From Fontibacterium abundans (GTDB lineage Bacteria > Pseudomonadota > Alphaproteobacteria > Pelagibacterales > Pelagibacteraceae), in NCBI GenBank assembly GCA_965235095.1, contig OZ249405.1: a stretch of 64,000 bases of DNA; one strand, given 5' to 3'. A program made the position numbers and the translations under genes. The notes beneath the pieces were generated by a model. That model had not been told where the DNA came from, did no database searches, and saw nothing but the letters and a program-made list of their open reading frames with translations. The number at the start of each line of letters is the position of its first letter. Position 1 is the stretch's first letter. Shown piece by piece: positions 17,574 to 25,574 of this stretch.

Positions 17574-18124
17574 ATTTTAAGATCAAAAATTAATTTTTTA
17601 AAAGCAATAGATCTTGCTTTTGTTAACTTGATCTTTTTAAGACTGCCTAAATTTATTCCACCCAGAGCACATACATCTGTCTTCCAATTAAGTGTTATCT
17701 GGTTAAATCTGTGAATATTTAAAATGTTATTTTTTGAGTATTTTTCATTATAAAATATGGGTGATAACATTACTAATTTGCATTTTTGCTTTAGTTTATA
17801 AAAATATTCCCTTTGGTTATGTGCAGAGCCAATAACTTTGAAATTCTTTTTAAATAAAATTGGTCTAATTGTACTTGTGTTTTTTGCATCTAAAAATATG
17901 CCGTTTGCTTTATATTTAGTGCATTTTTGATAATTATTCTTAAAAAGAAATGGAATTTTATTAATTTTTGCAAATTTAATTATAGATAACTCATTTTCTA
18001 ACAATTCTTTTTTATCAATATCTACTATTATAGTTATATCCTTAAATTTTAGCAGATTTTTTTTAATTATATCGTTAATTTTATCTAAAAAAACATAAGG
18101 TTTATAAAATAGTTTATTCGTCAT
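17546..18124 (-). CDS. ThiE/TenI-like TIM-barrel protein, divergent
   Basis: The 192-residue protein resembles the thiamine-phosphate synthase/TenI superfamily: ANGIFLDAKN matches the G-hHL strand, KVIGSAHNQREYFYKLKQ matches the GxSxHxxxE helix, LVMLSPIFYNEKYSK matches the P-F-T-x-K loop and VCALGGIN is the phosphate-binding strand. The expected N-terminal Q-x-R-x-K substrate motif of genuine ThiE is not evident, so catalytic activity as ThiE is doubtful. Such a protein is often found near leuS and yggS in alphaproteobacteria. The last residues (PAYNLM) are encoded within the porin terminator. It diverges from yggS by 11 bases. Confidence 0.7.
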   Translation of the reverse strand: MTNKLFYKPYVFLDKINDIIKKNLLKFKDITIIVDIDKKELLENELSIIKFAKINKIPFLFKNNYQKCTKYKANGIFLDAKNTSTIRPILFKKNFKVIGSAHNQREYFYKLKQKCKLVMLSPIFYNEKYSKNNILNIHRFNQITLNWKTDVCALGGINLGSLKKIKLTKARSIAFKKLIFDLKIKKPAYNLM

Positions 18125-18135
18125 ATATAAATACT

Positions 18136-18774
18136 ATGTATATAGAAAAAAATTACAATTACATTTCAACTACAGTTAAATCTCTCTCTGCTAAAACGGA
18201 ACTTATTATCGTTAGCAAAAATCAAGATATAGAAAAAATAAATAGACTTATTAAATTAAACCATATTCATTTTGGAGAAAATAGAGTTCAAGAAGCCTCT
18301 CTAAAATGGAAAAATTTAATTTTAGATAATCTTCAATTAAAGCTTCATTTAGTTGGAAAGCTTCAGTCTAATAAAGCAAAAGATGCATTTAAAATTTTTC
18401 ATTATATTCATACTTTAGATAATGAAAAACTTGCCCAAATTTTTGGAAAACTTGAAAGTGAACAATTAAAGAAAATTAAATATTTTATTCAAGTAAATAT
18501 AGCGAATGAACAACAAAAAAACGGGATCTCGGTTGATAAAGTAGATCAGTTTTTAAAATATTGTGTTAATGACTTAAAATTAAACGTTATAGGTTTAATG
18601 TGTATTCCCCCAGTAGAAGGTGATTCAGGTCTATATTTTAAGAATTTATCTGAACTTGCGAAAGTAAATAATTTAAAAGAACTTAGTATGGGAATGAGCA
18701 ATGATTACGAGTGTGCAATTAATTGTGGTGCAACCTTTGTAAGAGTTGGAACTAAAATCTTTAGCGAAATTTAG
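18136..18774 (+). CDS. YggS-family pyridoxal-phosphate-binding protein
   Basis: YggS/PLPBP proteins bind PLP without a known catalytic activity and help control free PLP and amino-acid pools. The 212-residue protein carries IVSKNQ with the PLP lysine (near residue 28), HFGENRVQEA, HLVGKLQSNKAKDA, GLMCIPP, SMGMSNDYECAI and the closing VRVGTKIFSEI, all in family order. Length is slightly short of the usual 230. It diverges from the ThiE-like gene across 11 bases and its stop codon overlaps the stop of the convergent gene by 4 bases. Confidence 0.94.
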   Translation: MYIEKNYNYISTTVKSLSAKTELIIVSKNQDIEKINRLIKLNHIHFGENRVQEASLKWKNLILDNLQLKLHLVGKLQSNKAKDAFKIFHYIHTLDNEKLAQIFGKLESEQLKKIKYFIQVNIANEQQKNGISVDKVDQFLKYCVNDLKLNVIGLMCIPPVEGDSGLYFKNLSELAKVNNLKELSMGMSNDYECAINCGATFVRVGTKIFSEI

Positions 18775-19262
18775 TTTATTAAAACTTTAGTATTTTTTCT
18801 AATTGTTTTAACTAAGTTTATTAAATGAGATTTTTTCAGGCCAATGCATCCTGCGGTGCTTTTATAATTTTTATTGGCAACATGAATAAATATTGCACTG
18901 CCTTTGTCTTTGATTATTGGCTTCATATTGTAGTTCAAAGCTAGAATTAAATCGTAAATATTATCCTTTCTATATAATTTTTCATGTCTATATTTATTTG
19001 GGAGCTTTACTAGCTGATTATACTTTTTACTTTTTGGGTCATCGCACCAACCCATATTTTTTTTTATTTTAATAAGTTTTAAATTTAATGGTATTTTTTT
19101 TACTCGATCATCTCTGTAATAAATTTTAACTATTTTATATGTTCCCTTTGGAGTGATGTTATCACCTTCTTTTCTTTTTACACCAACACCACCTTTTCCC
19201 AAGGAACATTTAAATTTAAGATTTTTATATTTTAAGTAGCCAGATTTATTTATAATAATCAT
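18771..19262 (-). CDS. L,D-transpeptidase (YkuD) fold protein without a visible signal peptide
   Basis: The catalytic signature is present: His127 in FIHVAN, then Ser135 and Cys139 in STAGCIGL (HxxxxxxxSxxGCxG), and an upstream ITPKGTYKI segment. YkuD enzymes form 3-3 crosslinks in peptidoglycan or attach proteins to it. I start at ATG 19262 (163 residues) because the homologous region begins there; an upstream start at 19301 would overlap the divergent regulator. Neither start gives an evident signal peptide or membrane anchor, which is unusual for a periplasmic enzyme. This cytoplasmic-looking subgroup is of unknown substrate. Confidence 0.8.
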   Translation of the reverse strand: MIIINKSGYLKYKNLKFKCSLGKGGVGVKRKEGDNITPKGTYKIVKIYYRDDRVKKIPLNLKLIKIKKNMGWCDDPKSKKYNQLVKLPNKYRHEKLYRKDNIYDLILALNYNMKPIIKDKGSAIFIHVANKNYKSTAGCIGLKKSHLINLVKTIRKNTKVLIN

Positions 19263-19286
19263 ATTAAATTTATTATATATGCTTTT

Positions 19287-19919
19287 ATGAATAATATTCA
19301 TCTAAACGTTCTAGGTTCAGACGCATTCTTAAATTTACTCAATGAGCTTGAGTTTAATAATATTTTAAATCTTAGTAGCCAACTAAATCATAATAATAAA
19401 AAAATATCTGTTAAAATTTTATTTGCTGATAATTTTAAAATAAGAGAGGTTAAAAATTATTTATTAGAAAATGCGCCAATTATTTTATTTTTAAACCATA
19501 AAGATTATATAAAAAAAAATAATTTAAAGTTACTTGATTTTCAAGTGAGCTTGGAGCTGCCCGTTGAAATTTTATCTTTTAAAGAAATTTTAAATATTTT
19601 AATTACAAAATATAACTTTTTTAAAAAATCTAAAATTATAATTCAAGACTATGAGATTGATTCTAATGAACGATCTATAACTAAAAAAAAAATAAAAGTT
19701 AAACTTACAGAAAAAGAACTAGAGTTAATTTTGGCTCTTAATAATAATAATGGATTAAATAAATCTTTTTTACTTAAAAATATTTGGAAGCATAGTCTTG
19801 ATTTAGATACCCATGCTTTTGAAACGCATCTACATCGTTTAAGAAAAAAAATTAATAAGCACTTTAAAGATAAAAATTTTATAGTTGAAAAAAATTCACT
19901 ATATTTTCTGACTAACTAA
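19287..19919 (+). CDS. Orphan OmpR/PhoB-type winged-helix protein with degenerate receiver
   Basis: The C-terminal half (about 131-210) is a trans-regulatory winged helix: KLTEKELELILALNNN, FLLKNIWKHSLDLDTHAFETHLHRLRKKI and a short wing ending YFLTN, as in OmpR/PhoB response regulators. The N-terminal 120 residues have receiver-like spacing of strands (KISVKILFADN, APIILFLNH) but no acidic pocket, phospho-acceptor Asp or Lys that I can identify, so activation by a kinase is unlikely. No histidine kinase is nearby. It begins 24 bases from the divergent L,D-transpeptidase start and may regulate it; that is inference. It overlaps the next gene by 8 bases tail to tail. Confidence 0.75.
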   Translation: MNNIHLNVLGSDAFLNLLNELEFNNILNLSSQLNHNNKKISVKILFADNFKIREVKNYLLENAPIILFLNHKDYIKKNNLKLLDFQVSLELPVEILSFKEILNILITKYNFFKKSKIIIQDYEIDSNERSITKKKIKVKLTEKELELILALNNNNGLNKSFLLKNIWKHSLDLDTHAFETHLHRLRKKINKHFKDKNFIVEKNSLYFLTN

Positions 19920-20859
19920 GTCTTGCTCCAATTTTTTGAATAATTTTTGCTGCAAGTTGAGATCCTGTTTGAAGACATTTTTTAATATTAGATTTATCTA
20001 AATATTCTTTAAAAAATCCAGATGCAAATAAATCACCCGCGCCTGTTAAATCTAAAACTTTTTCAACTTTAGTACTTTCACAGTTTATAATTTCATTATT
20101 TAAAATAGCTATACTGCCATTTTCACTTCTAGTGATGATAATAAGTTTATTAATATTTTTAAGTTCGTTCATACTATCTAATAAATTATTTTTCCGGATT
20201 AGTTCATTTATTTCGTTTTCATTTCCAATTAAGATACTTAAATCATTTTTTAATAATTTAAAAAAATCTTCTCTATGCCTAGTGACACAAAAAATATCAG
20301 ATAAACTCATGGCAATTTTAATGTTATGTTTTTTTGCAAGGTTAATTACATGTTTAAACATTTCTTCACTTGTTCCTTTATCCCAAAGGTATCCTTCTAA
20401 AAAAATAATCTCATAATCTTTAATACGATCCTCATTAATATCTTCTTTTGAAAGTTGAGATGAAATTCCAAGATAAGTACACATGGTTCTCTCAGAGTCT
20501 GGGGTTATAAAAATAATAGATGCACCCGTTGATAATTTCTCTTTGTTTTCAGAGTAGAGAAAATTTACATTAATTTTTTCAAGACTTTTTTTATAAATTT
20601 TTCCAAATTCATCAGAGTTTATTTTTCCTATAAAGGATGGATTTCCGCCAAGATAAGATATTCCTGCCATGGTATTTGCAACAGAGCCACCTGCCTCAAT
20701 TTTTTCAATCTTAATTGTGCTTTTTAAACTCTCAAACTCCTCTTTTTTAATGAGTTTCATTGAACCTTTAGTAAGGTCATTTCTTAATAAAAAATCATCA
20801 TCCACTTTTACAAATACATCCACAATAGCATTTCCGATACCAAGAATTTTTTTAGACAT
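19912..20859 (-). CDS. PfkB-family sugar/nucleoside kinase (adenosine-kinase-like)
   Basis: The 315-residue protein has the PfkB N-terminal glycine motif (AGGSVANTMAGISYLGG, near 57-73), a second strand GKINSDEFGKIY and the C-terminal anion-hole and catalytic motif DLTGAGDLFASGF with GAGD at 273-276, where Asp276 is the base. The opening GIGNAIVDVFV is common in the adenosine/ribokinase group. The substrate cannot be fixed by sequence alone. Its start overlaps nth by 8 bases, making it the last gene of a long minus-strand run that begins at grpE. Confidence 0.87.
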   Translation of the reverse strand: MSKKILGIGNAIVDVFVKVDDDFLLRNDLTKGSMKLIKKEEFESLKSTIKIEKIEAGGSVANTMAGISYLGGNPSFIGKINSDEFGKIYKKSLEKINVNFLYSENKEKLSTGASIIFITPDSERTMCTYLGISSQLSKEDINEDRIKDYEIIFLEGYLWDKGTSEEMFKHVINLAKKHNIKIAMSLSDIFCVTRHREDFFKLLKNDLSILIGNENEINELIRKNNLLDSMNELKNINKLIIITRSENGSIAILNNEIINCESTKVEKVLDLTGAGDLFASGFFKEYLDKSNIKKCLQTGSQLAAKIIQKIGARLS

Positions 20860-21490
20860 TTTTATCTTTATACAGACAAATTTTATTAATTACACATTTT
20901 ACACAAATTGGATTTCTAGATTTGCAGACATATCTTCCATGCAAAAGGATTAAATGATGGGCTTTCTTTAGGAATTTGTTAGGCAAAATTTTTAAAAGTT
21001 GTTCTTCTACTTGATTTGGATTTTTACCCTTTGTTAAGCCTGTTCTGTTGCTTACCCTAAATACATGGGTATCGACTGCTATGGTTGGTTTGTTGAAAAC
21101 AGCGTTTAATACAACGTTCGCAGTTTTTCTCCCGACACCTGGAAGTTTTATTAAATCTTCAAAATTATCTGGAACTCTGCTTTGATGCTTTTCAACTAAA
21201 ATTTTTGAAAGATGATAAAGGTTTTTGGCTTTCATATTAAAAAGCCCAATGCTTTTTATCATTATTTTAATTTTTTTAATTCCAAGGTCAGTAAAATGTT
21301 TTGGTGTATAATAATTCTTATAAATATCTTTTGTAACATTATTAACATTTGTATCCGTGCATTGAGCAGAGAGAACAACAGAAGTTAATAGTGTAAATTG
21401 ATTTCTATATTTGAGTGAGGTTTCAGGATTTTTAATTGATTTGTTTAATAATTTAATAAGTTTTAAGGCTTGTAATCTATTTAATGCCAT
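20852..21490 (-). CDS. nth: Endonuclease III
   Basis: Nth is a DNA glycosylase/AP lyase that removes oxidised pyrimidines. The protein (212 residues from ATG 21490) has the helix-hairpin-helix LPGVGRKTANVVLNAVF with catalytic Lys, followed by VDTHVFRVSNRTGL with catalytic Asp, and the [4Fe-4S] cluster motif C-x6-C-x2-C-x5-C at the C-terminus (CKSRNPICVKCVINKIC). A TTG codon directly upstream is less likely as start. It lies 20 bases after dapB and overlaps the PfkB gene by 8 bases. mutM at 61.3 kb is the complementary purine glycosylase. Confidence 0.96.
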   Translation of the reverse strand: MALNRLQALKLIKLLNKSIKNPETSLKYRNQFTLLTSVVLSAQCTDTNVNNVTKDIYKNYYTPKHFTDLGIKKIKIMIKSIGLFNMKAKNLYHLSKILVEKHQSRVPDNFEDLIKLPGVGRKTANVVLNAVFNKPTIAVDTHVFRVSNRTGLTKGKNPNQVEEQLLKILPNKFLKKAHHLILLHGRYVCKSRNPICVKCVINKICLYKDKNV

Positions 21491-21510
21491 CAAAATTATA
21501 AAATATTAAA

Positions 21511-22284
21511 CTACTTAAGGTTAAACATATCCTGCATATTAAATAGGCCTTTATTCTTTTTTTTTATCCATATTGCAGCATTTAATGCTCCTTCTGCAAA
21601 TAACTCCCTTGAAAAAGCAGTGTGTTTTAACTCAATATTTTCAATTTTATTATTATAAATGACTGAGTGTTGGCCTACGGTTTTGTCCTTTCTTTTAATA
21701 AAAAAATTAATTTTATTGTTTTGAAGATCTCCTTTTTTATTTAAAAAGTATTTACCTGTTAATTTATCTAAATTTTTGCCTTTACCTTTTGCAACAGCAC
21801 TTGCCAGCATAAGCGCAGTACCAGACGGATAATCTATTTTTGCTTTATGGTGATTATCTAAAATACCAATTTGATAATTATTAGGGATTTTCTTTGATAA
21901 AATCTTTGTAATGTATTCAAGTAAATTGATCCCTAAACTCATATTTCCTGATTTAAATATAGCAATTTTTTTTGAATAATCTTTTATTAAATTTTCTTCT
22001 TTTTTTGTAAAACCTGTTGTTCCTATGATAACTTTTTTATTTAATTTTTTTGCAAATTTTAAAACTTCAATTGAAGATTTGGGTCTTGAAAAATCGATGA
22101 TAACATCGGTCTTTTTAAATGCTTCTAAATTATTATTTTGAATTTGCAGACCTTTAATCTTTTTTCCAAAATTTAGATCTGTTAAGCTATGAAGCCTTAA
22201 AGATTTATTTTTTAATACTTGGTTTATTAACATTTGTCCCATACGACCGAGGGCACCAACAATTGTAATGTTAATTTTTTTCAT
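21511..22284 (-). CDS. dapB: 4-hydroxy-tetrahydrodipicolinate reductase
   Basis: DapB reduces hydroxy-tetrahydrodipicolinate with NAD(P)H in the diaminopimelate/lysine pathway. The 257-residue protein has the nucleotide-binding GALGRMGQ (10-17), VIIDFSRPKSS, IGTTGFTKKE and the substrate motif NHHKAKIDYPSGTAL, in which the usual E-x-HH is DNHH, plus a C-terminal AFSRELFAEGALNAAIWI. It sits 20 bases ahead of nth and 23 bases after the TPR gene. dnaJ-...-dapB-nth proximity is seen in other alphaproteobacteria. Confidence 0.95.
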   Translation of the reverse strand: MKKINITIVGALGRMGQMLINQVLKNKSLRLHSLTDLNFGKKIKGLQIQNNNLEAFKKTDVIIDFSRPKSSIEVLKFAKKLNKKVIIGTTGFTKKEENLIKDYSKKIAIFKSGNMSLGINLLEYITKILSKKIPNNYQIGILDNHHKAKIDYPSGTALMLASAVAKGKGKNLDKLTGKYFLNKKGDLQNNKINFFIKRKDKTVGQHSVIYNNKIENIELKHTAFSRELFAEGALNAAIWIKKKNKGLFNMQDMFNLK

Positions 22285-22307
22285 TTTATTTTAAATAAGT
22301 TTTTTAA

Positions 22308-24356
22308 TTAATTTATATATATATTTTCTATTTTTTCATTACTCAAATACATGTTGTAGATTTTAGAGTACGCTCTCTCTAGATTATTAGTATAGGTATT
22401 TACATCAGACAAAATTTTTTTATTTACCATAATTTTATTCTTTATTTTTTTTAGTTCCCCCACATTTTCTGCTAGTTTAATAGCTGTATTTACATACTCT
22501 TCGGCGTTATAAGTTATTAATTCTTTAACATTAATAGCATTTAACAAGCTTCCACTCACCCTGCTTGCAAAGCTTTCACCACATAATGCTAATAACGGTA
22601 GATCTTTTTGTAAACATTCATTAGCGGTTGTGTGGGCACAATAGGGAAAGGTATCTAAAAAGAGGTCGGCATATTTGAATCTCTGCAAATGCTCATTCAA
22701 ATTGACTTGGTGACAAAATATTATTCTATTAGAGTCAATGCTGCTTTTCATAAATTCATTTAATAAATTTTTCTCAAAATCTAAATTATCAGCTAAAATC
22801 CAAAGAACACTTTTTTTAACTTTTTTTAAAATTTTAACCCAAAGATTAAATATATAAGGATTTATTTTGTAGGAACCGTTTAAGCTGCAAAATATAAATG
22901 TATCTTCTGGCAGATTAAACATTTTTTTGGTGAAAGACTTTAAATCAGTATTTTCAATTTTATTACTTGGCTGATAACAATTTGGAAGATAAATAATTTT
23001 TTCTAAAAAATTATTTTCATAATTTTTTTTTACGATAAATTGATCAGCAATTATATAATCAATGTTATTATGTCCTGCTGTCCCAGGGTAACCTAAAAAA
23101 TTTACCTGAACAGGAGCAACTTTATCATAAAAAATCTCAGGATTTGCATTTCTAGTATAGCCCATTAGATCCACAGCTATATCAATTTCAAATTTTTTTA
23201 TGGTGGAAGAAATTTTATCGAGTTTGTAAGAACTTAAATCTATTAAATTGGTTGAACGAGAAATTTTTTTTGTAAAATTATCTGATAATGCATTTAACTT
23301 AAAGGCGTAAATATCAAATTTATCTTTGTTATGCATCTCAAAAGTGTCAGAAATTAGCTGAGACACTGGATGCCTCATGAAATCGTGAGATATGTATCCA
23401 ACTTTAATCTTATCTTTTTTTTGTAAATTGAACGAAATATTTTTTTTGATATTTAAATTGTATATAAAATTTTCAAAATTTTTTTTTTGCAAAAAAGTTG
23501 AGTCAGTTAAAGATAGAGAATAAAAGGGTAATATAGAAAAGTTTGTACTAAAAATTTTTTTTTTTAAACTATCAACCTGTTCATTAATTTTATTCCAATC
23601 TCCAGTTTTCAATTTAGCAAGGAAAAGTGTACCCCGATCTTTTTCTTCATCATATTTAATAGAAGTTTCCAGATCTTTGATTGCTAATTTAAAATTATTA
23701 ATCTTATAATAAGTTTCACCACGGTTTAAATATGCATCGGAGTAGTTTTTTTTTATTTTAATTGCCATTGAGAAGCATTCAATTGCTTCAATATTTTTAT
23801 TAAAACTTGAAAATAAATTTCCTAAATTCTTGTAAGCTTCATAATAATTCTTATTTAACTTGATTGCTTGTAAATAATTCTGTTTTGATTCATTAAAATT
23901 TTTTAGATGAAAGTGAGCTAGACCAATATTATTAAAAGCTTGAAAAGAATCAGGATTAATTTTAATGGCTTGCCCGTATGATTTTATTGCCTCATTAAAT
24001 TCTTTCTTTTCTATATAATAATTACCAATGTTATTATGCAGCGGACTATAATTTTGATTTATTTTCAAAGCTTTGTTAAAATTTAATATTGCTAAATCTA
24101 GTTTTTTTAAATTTAGATAAACTAAGCCTAAATTATTTAAAGCAATATAATTTAAATCATTTATTTGTAATGATATCTTTAGGTACTCCAAACTTTTTTT
24201 ATAATCTTTTCTTTGAGCTGAAATGGCTCCTAATAGATTTAAAGCATTAAAATCTAGATTATTATTCTTTATTATTTGAAGTAGAATGTTCTCAGCTTTT
24301 TTAAATTCATTTGAATTATACAAAGCTATAGCTTGTTCTAATTCAATATTACTCAT
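22308..24356 (-). CDS. TPR-repeat protein with O-GlcNAc-transferase-like (SPINDLY/GT41) domain
   Basis: The 682-residue protein begins with about eight tetratricopeptide repeats (residues 1-250; for example NYIALNNLGLVYLNLKKLDLA and the following LHNNIGNYY units), then a GT41-type catalytic part: KVGYISHDFMRHPVSQL (about 322-338), DLMGYTRNANPEIF, APVQVNFLGYPGTAG, IYLPNCYQ and DLFLDTFPYCAHTTANECLQKDLPLLAL with SFASRVSGSLL. The family adds sugar to Ser/Thr of proteins in eukaryotes; bacterial members have few known targets. No signal peptide is seen, so it should act in the cytoplasm. It lies between dnaJ and dapB. The acceptor is unknown. Confidence 0.87.
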   Translation of the reverse strand: MSNIELEQAIALYNSNEFKKAENILLQIIKNNNLDFNALNLLGAISAQRKDYKKSLEYLKISLQINDLNYIALNNLGLVYLNLKKLDLAILNFNKALKINQNYSPLHNNIGNYYIEKKEFNEAIKSYGQAIKINPDSFQAFNNIGLAHFHLKNFNESKQNYLQAIKLNKNYYEAYKNLGNLFSSFNKNIEAIECFSMAIKIKKNYSDAYLNRGETYYKINNFKLAIKDLETSIKYDEEKDRGTLFLAKLKTGDWNKINEQVDSLKKKIFSTNFSILPFYSLSLTDSTFLQKKNFENFIYNLNIKKNISFNLQKKDKIKVGYISHDFMRHPVSQLISDTFEMHNKDKFDIYAFKLNALSDNFTKKISRSTNLIDLSSYKLDKISSTIKKFEIDIAVDLMGYTRNANPEIFYDKVAPVQVNFLGYPGTAGHNNIDYIIADQFIVKKNYENNFLEKIIYLPNCYQPSNKIENTDLKSFTKKMFNLPEDTFIFCSLNGSYKINPYIFNLWVKILKKVKKSVLWILADNLDFEKNLLNEFMKSSIDSNRIIFCHQVNLNEHLQRFKYADLFLDTFPYCAHTTANECLQKDLPLLALCGESFASRVSGSLLNAINVKELITYNAEEYVNTAIKLAENVGELKKIKNKIMVNKKILSDVNTYTNNLERAYSKIYNMYLSNEKIENIYIN

Positions 24357-24399
24357 TTAAAATAAATATTATTTTATAAATAATAACATTTATAGTAAA

Positions 24400-25542
24400 T
24401 TAATAATTCTCCCAGAAATTTTTAATTTTATTTTTAAAATCTTTTATAATTGAAAGATTTTTATTATCTTCTAAGGCTCTAAATTTTTCCAAAAGCTGTA
24501 TTTGTTCTTTATTTAAGGATTCCGGAATAATGATGTTGGTTTCTAGATAAAGATCACCAAAATCATTTCCTCTCAATATAGGCATTCCTTTACCTTTTAG
24601 TCTAAATTGTTTTCCAGATTGCGTTCCTTCAGGAATTTTAACTTTTGATTTTCCACCATCTATAGTTGGGACTTCAATTTCAGCACCAAGGGCCGCGTCG
24701 GTCATGGAGATGGGCAATTTATAGTATAAATTTTCCTCGGATCTTTGGAAAATTTTATGTTTTTGAACATTAATTAAAACATAAAGATCACCGTTGGATC
24801 CTCCTCTATATCCAGCATCACCTTTGCCGGATAATCTCATTTGTGTACCATCATCAACCCCTTTTGGAATTTGGATAGATAGATTTTTTTTAGTTTTAAC
24901 TGCTCCCGAACCTCTGCAATCTTTACATGGATTTGATAACATTTCACCATCTCCTCCACAATCAGGGCAAGTTTGTTGTAATGTAAAAAAACCTTGTTGC
25001 ATTCTAACTTTTCCATGGCCATCGCATGTTGAACATTTTTTTGGTTTTGAACCAGGTTCTGCACCACCTCCAGAACATTTTTCACATTTTTCGTTTGAAG
25101 ATAAATTGATAGTTTGTTTTTTACCAAAATAAGCTTCTTCCAAACTAACCTCTAAATTAATTTTTAAATCCGATCCTCTATTGGATCTTGATTTCTTTGA
25201 TCGACTTCCTCCTCGACCAGATCCCATGAAGTCGCCAAAAAAATCATCAAAAATGTCAGAAAATGCACCAGATTCAAAGCCACCAAAATCAAAACCTCCA
25301 GCTCCACCTGCCCCACCTTCAAATGCAGAATGTCCAAATTGATCGTAGGAAGATTTTTTCTTTGGATCAGATAAAACTTGATAAGCCTCAGAGGCTTCTT
25401 TAAATTTTCCCTCAGCAGTTTTGTCTCCCTGATTTCTGTCAGGGTGATATTTCATTGCAAGAGATCTATATGCTTTTTTTATTTCTTCAGGAGTTGATTT
25501 TTTGGTTACACCAAGAATATCATAATAGTCTTTTTTTGACAT
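24400..25542 (-). CDS. dnaJ: Chaperone DnaJ
   Basis: DnaJ delivers substrates to DnaK and stimulates its ATPase. The 380-residue protein has the J domain with HPD at 33-35, a Gly/Phe-rich linker (about 70-115, extended by GSGRGGSRSKKSRSNRG), four CxxCxGxG zinc modules (CEKCSGGG, CSTCDGHG, CPDCGGDG, CKDCRGSG) and the C-terminal substrate-binding domain with GDLYVLINVQKHKIFQR. It lies 32 bases downstream of dnaK on the same strand. Length and motif set are those of a full type-A DnaJ. Confidence 0.98.
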   Translation of the reverse strand: MSKKDYYDILGVTKKSTPEEIKKAYRSLAMKYHPDRNQGDKTAEGKFKEASEAYQVLSDPKKKSSYDQFGHSAFEGGAGGAGGFDFGGFESGAFSDIFDDFFGDFMGSGRGGSRSKKSRSNRGSDLKINLEVSLEEAYFGKKQTINLSSNEKCEKCSGGGAEPGSKPKKCSTCDGHGKVRMQQGFFTLQQTCPDCGGDGEMLSNPCKDCRGSGAVKTKKNLSIQIPKGVDDGTQMRLSGKGDAGYRGGSNGDLYVLINVQKHKIFQRSEENLYYKLPISMTDAALGAEIEVPTIDGGKSKVKIPEGTQSGKQFRLKGKGMPILRGNDFGDLYLETNIIIPESLNKEQIQLLEKFRALEDNKNLSIIKDFKNKIKNFWENY

Positions 25543-25574
25543 AATGACTTAAGGCAAAACCAGTTATAAATGGA

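Noticed and set aside
24837..25127. A 96-codon same-strand frame inside dnaJ
   Set aside because: It is the Cys/Gly-rich zinc-finger region read in another frame; the true frame carries four CxxCxGxG modules.
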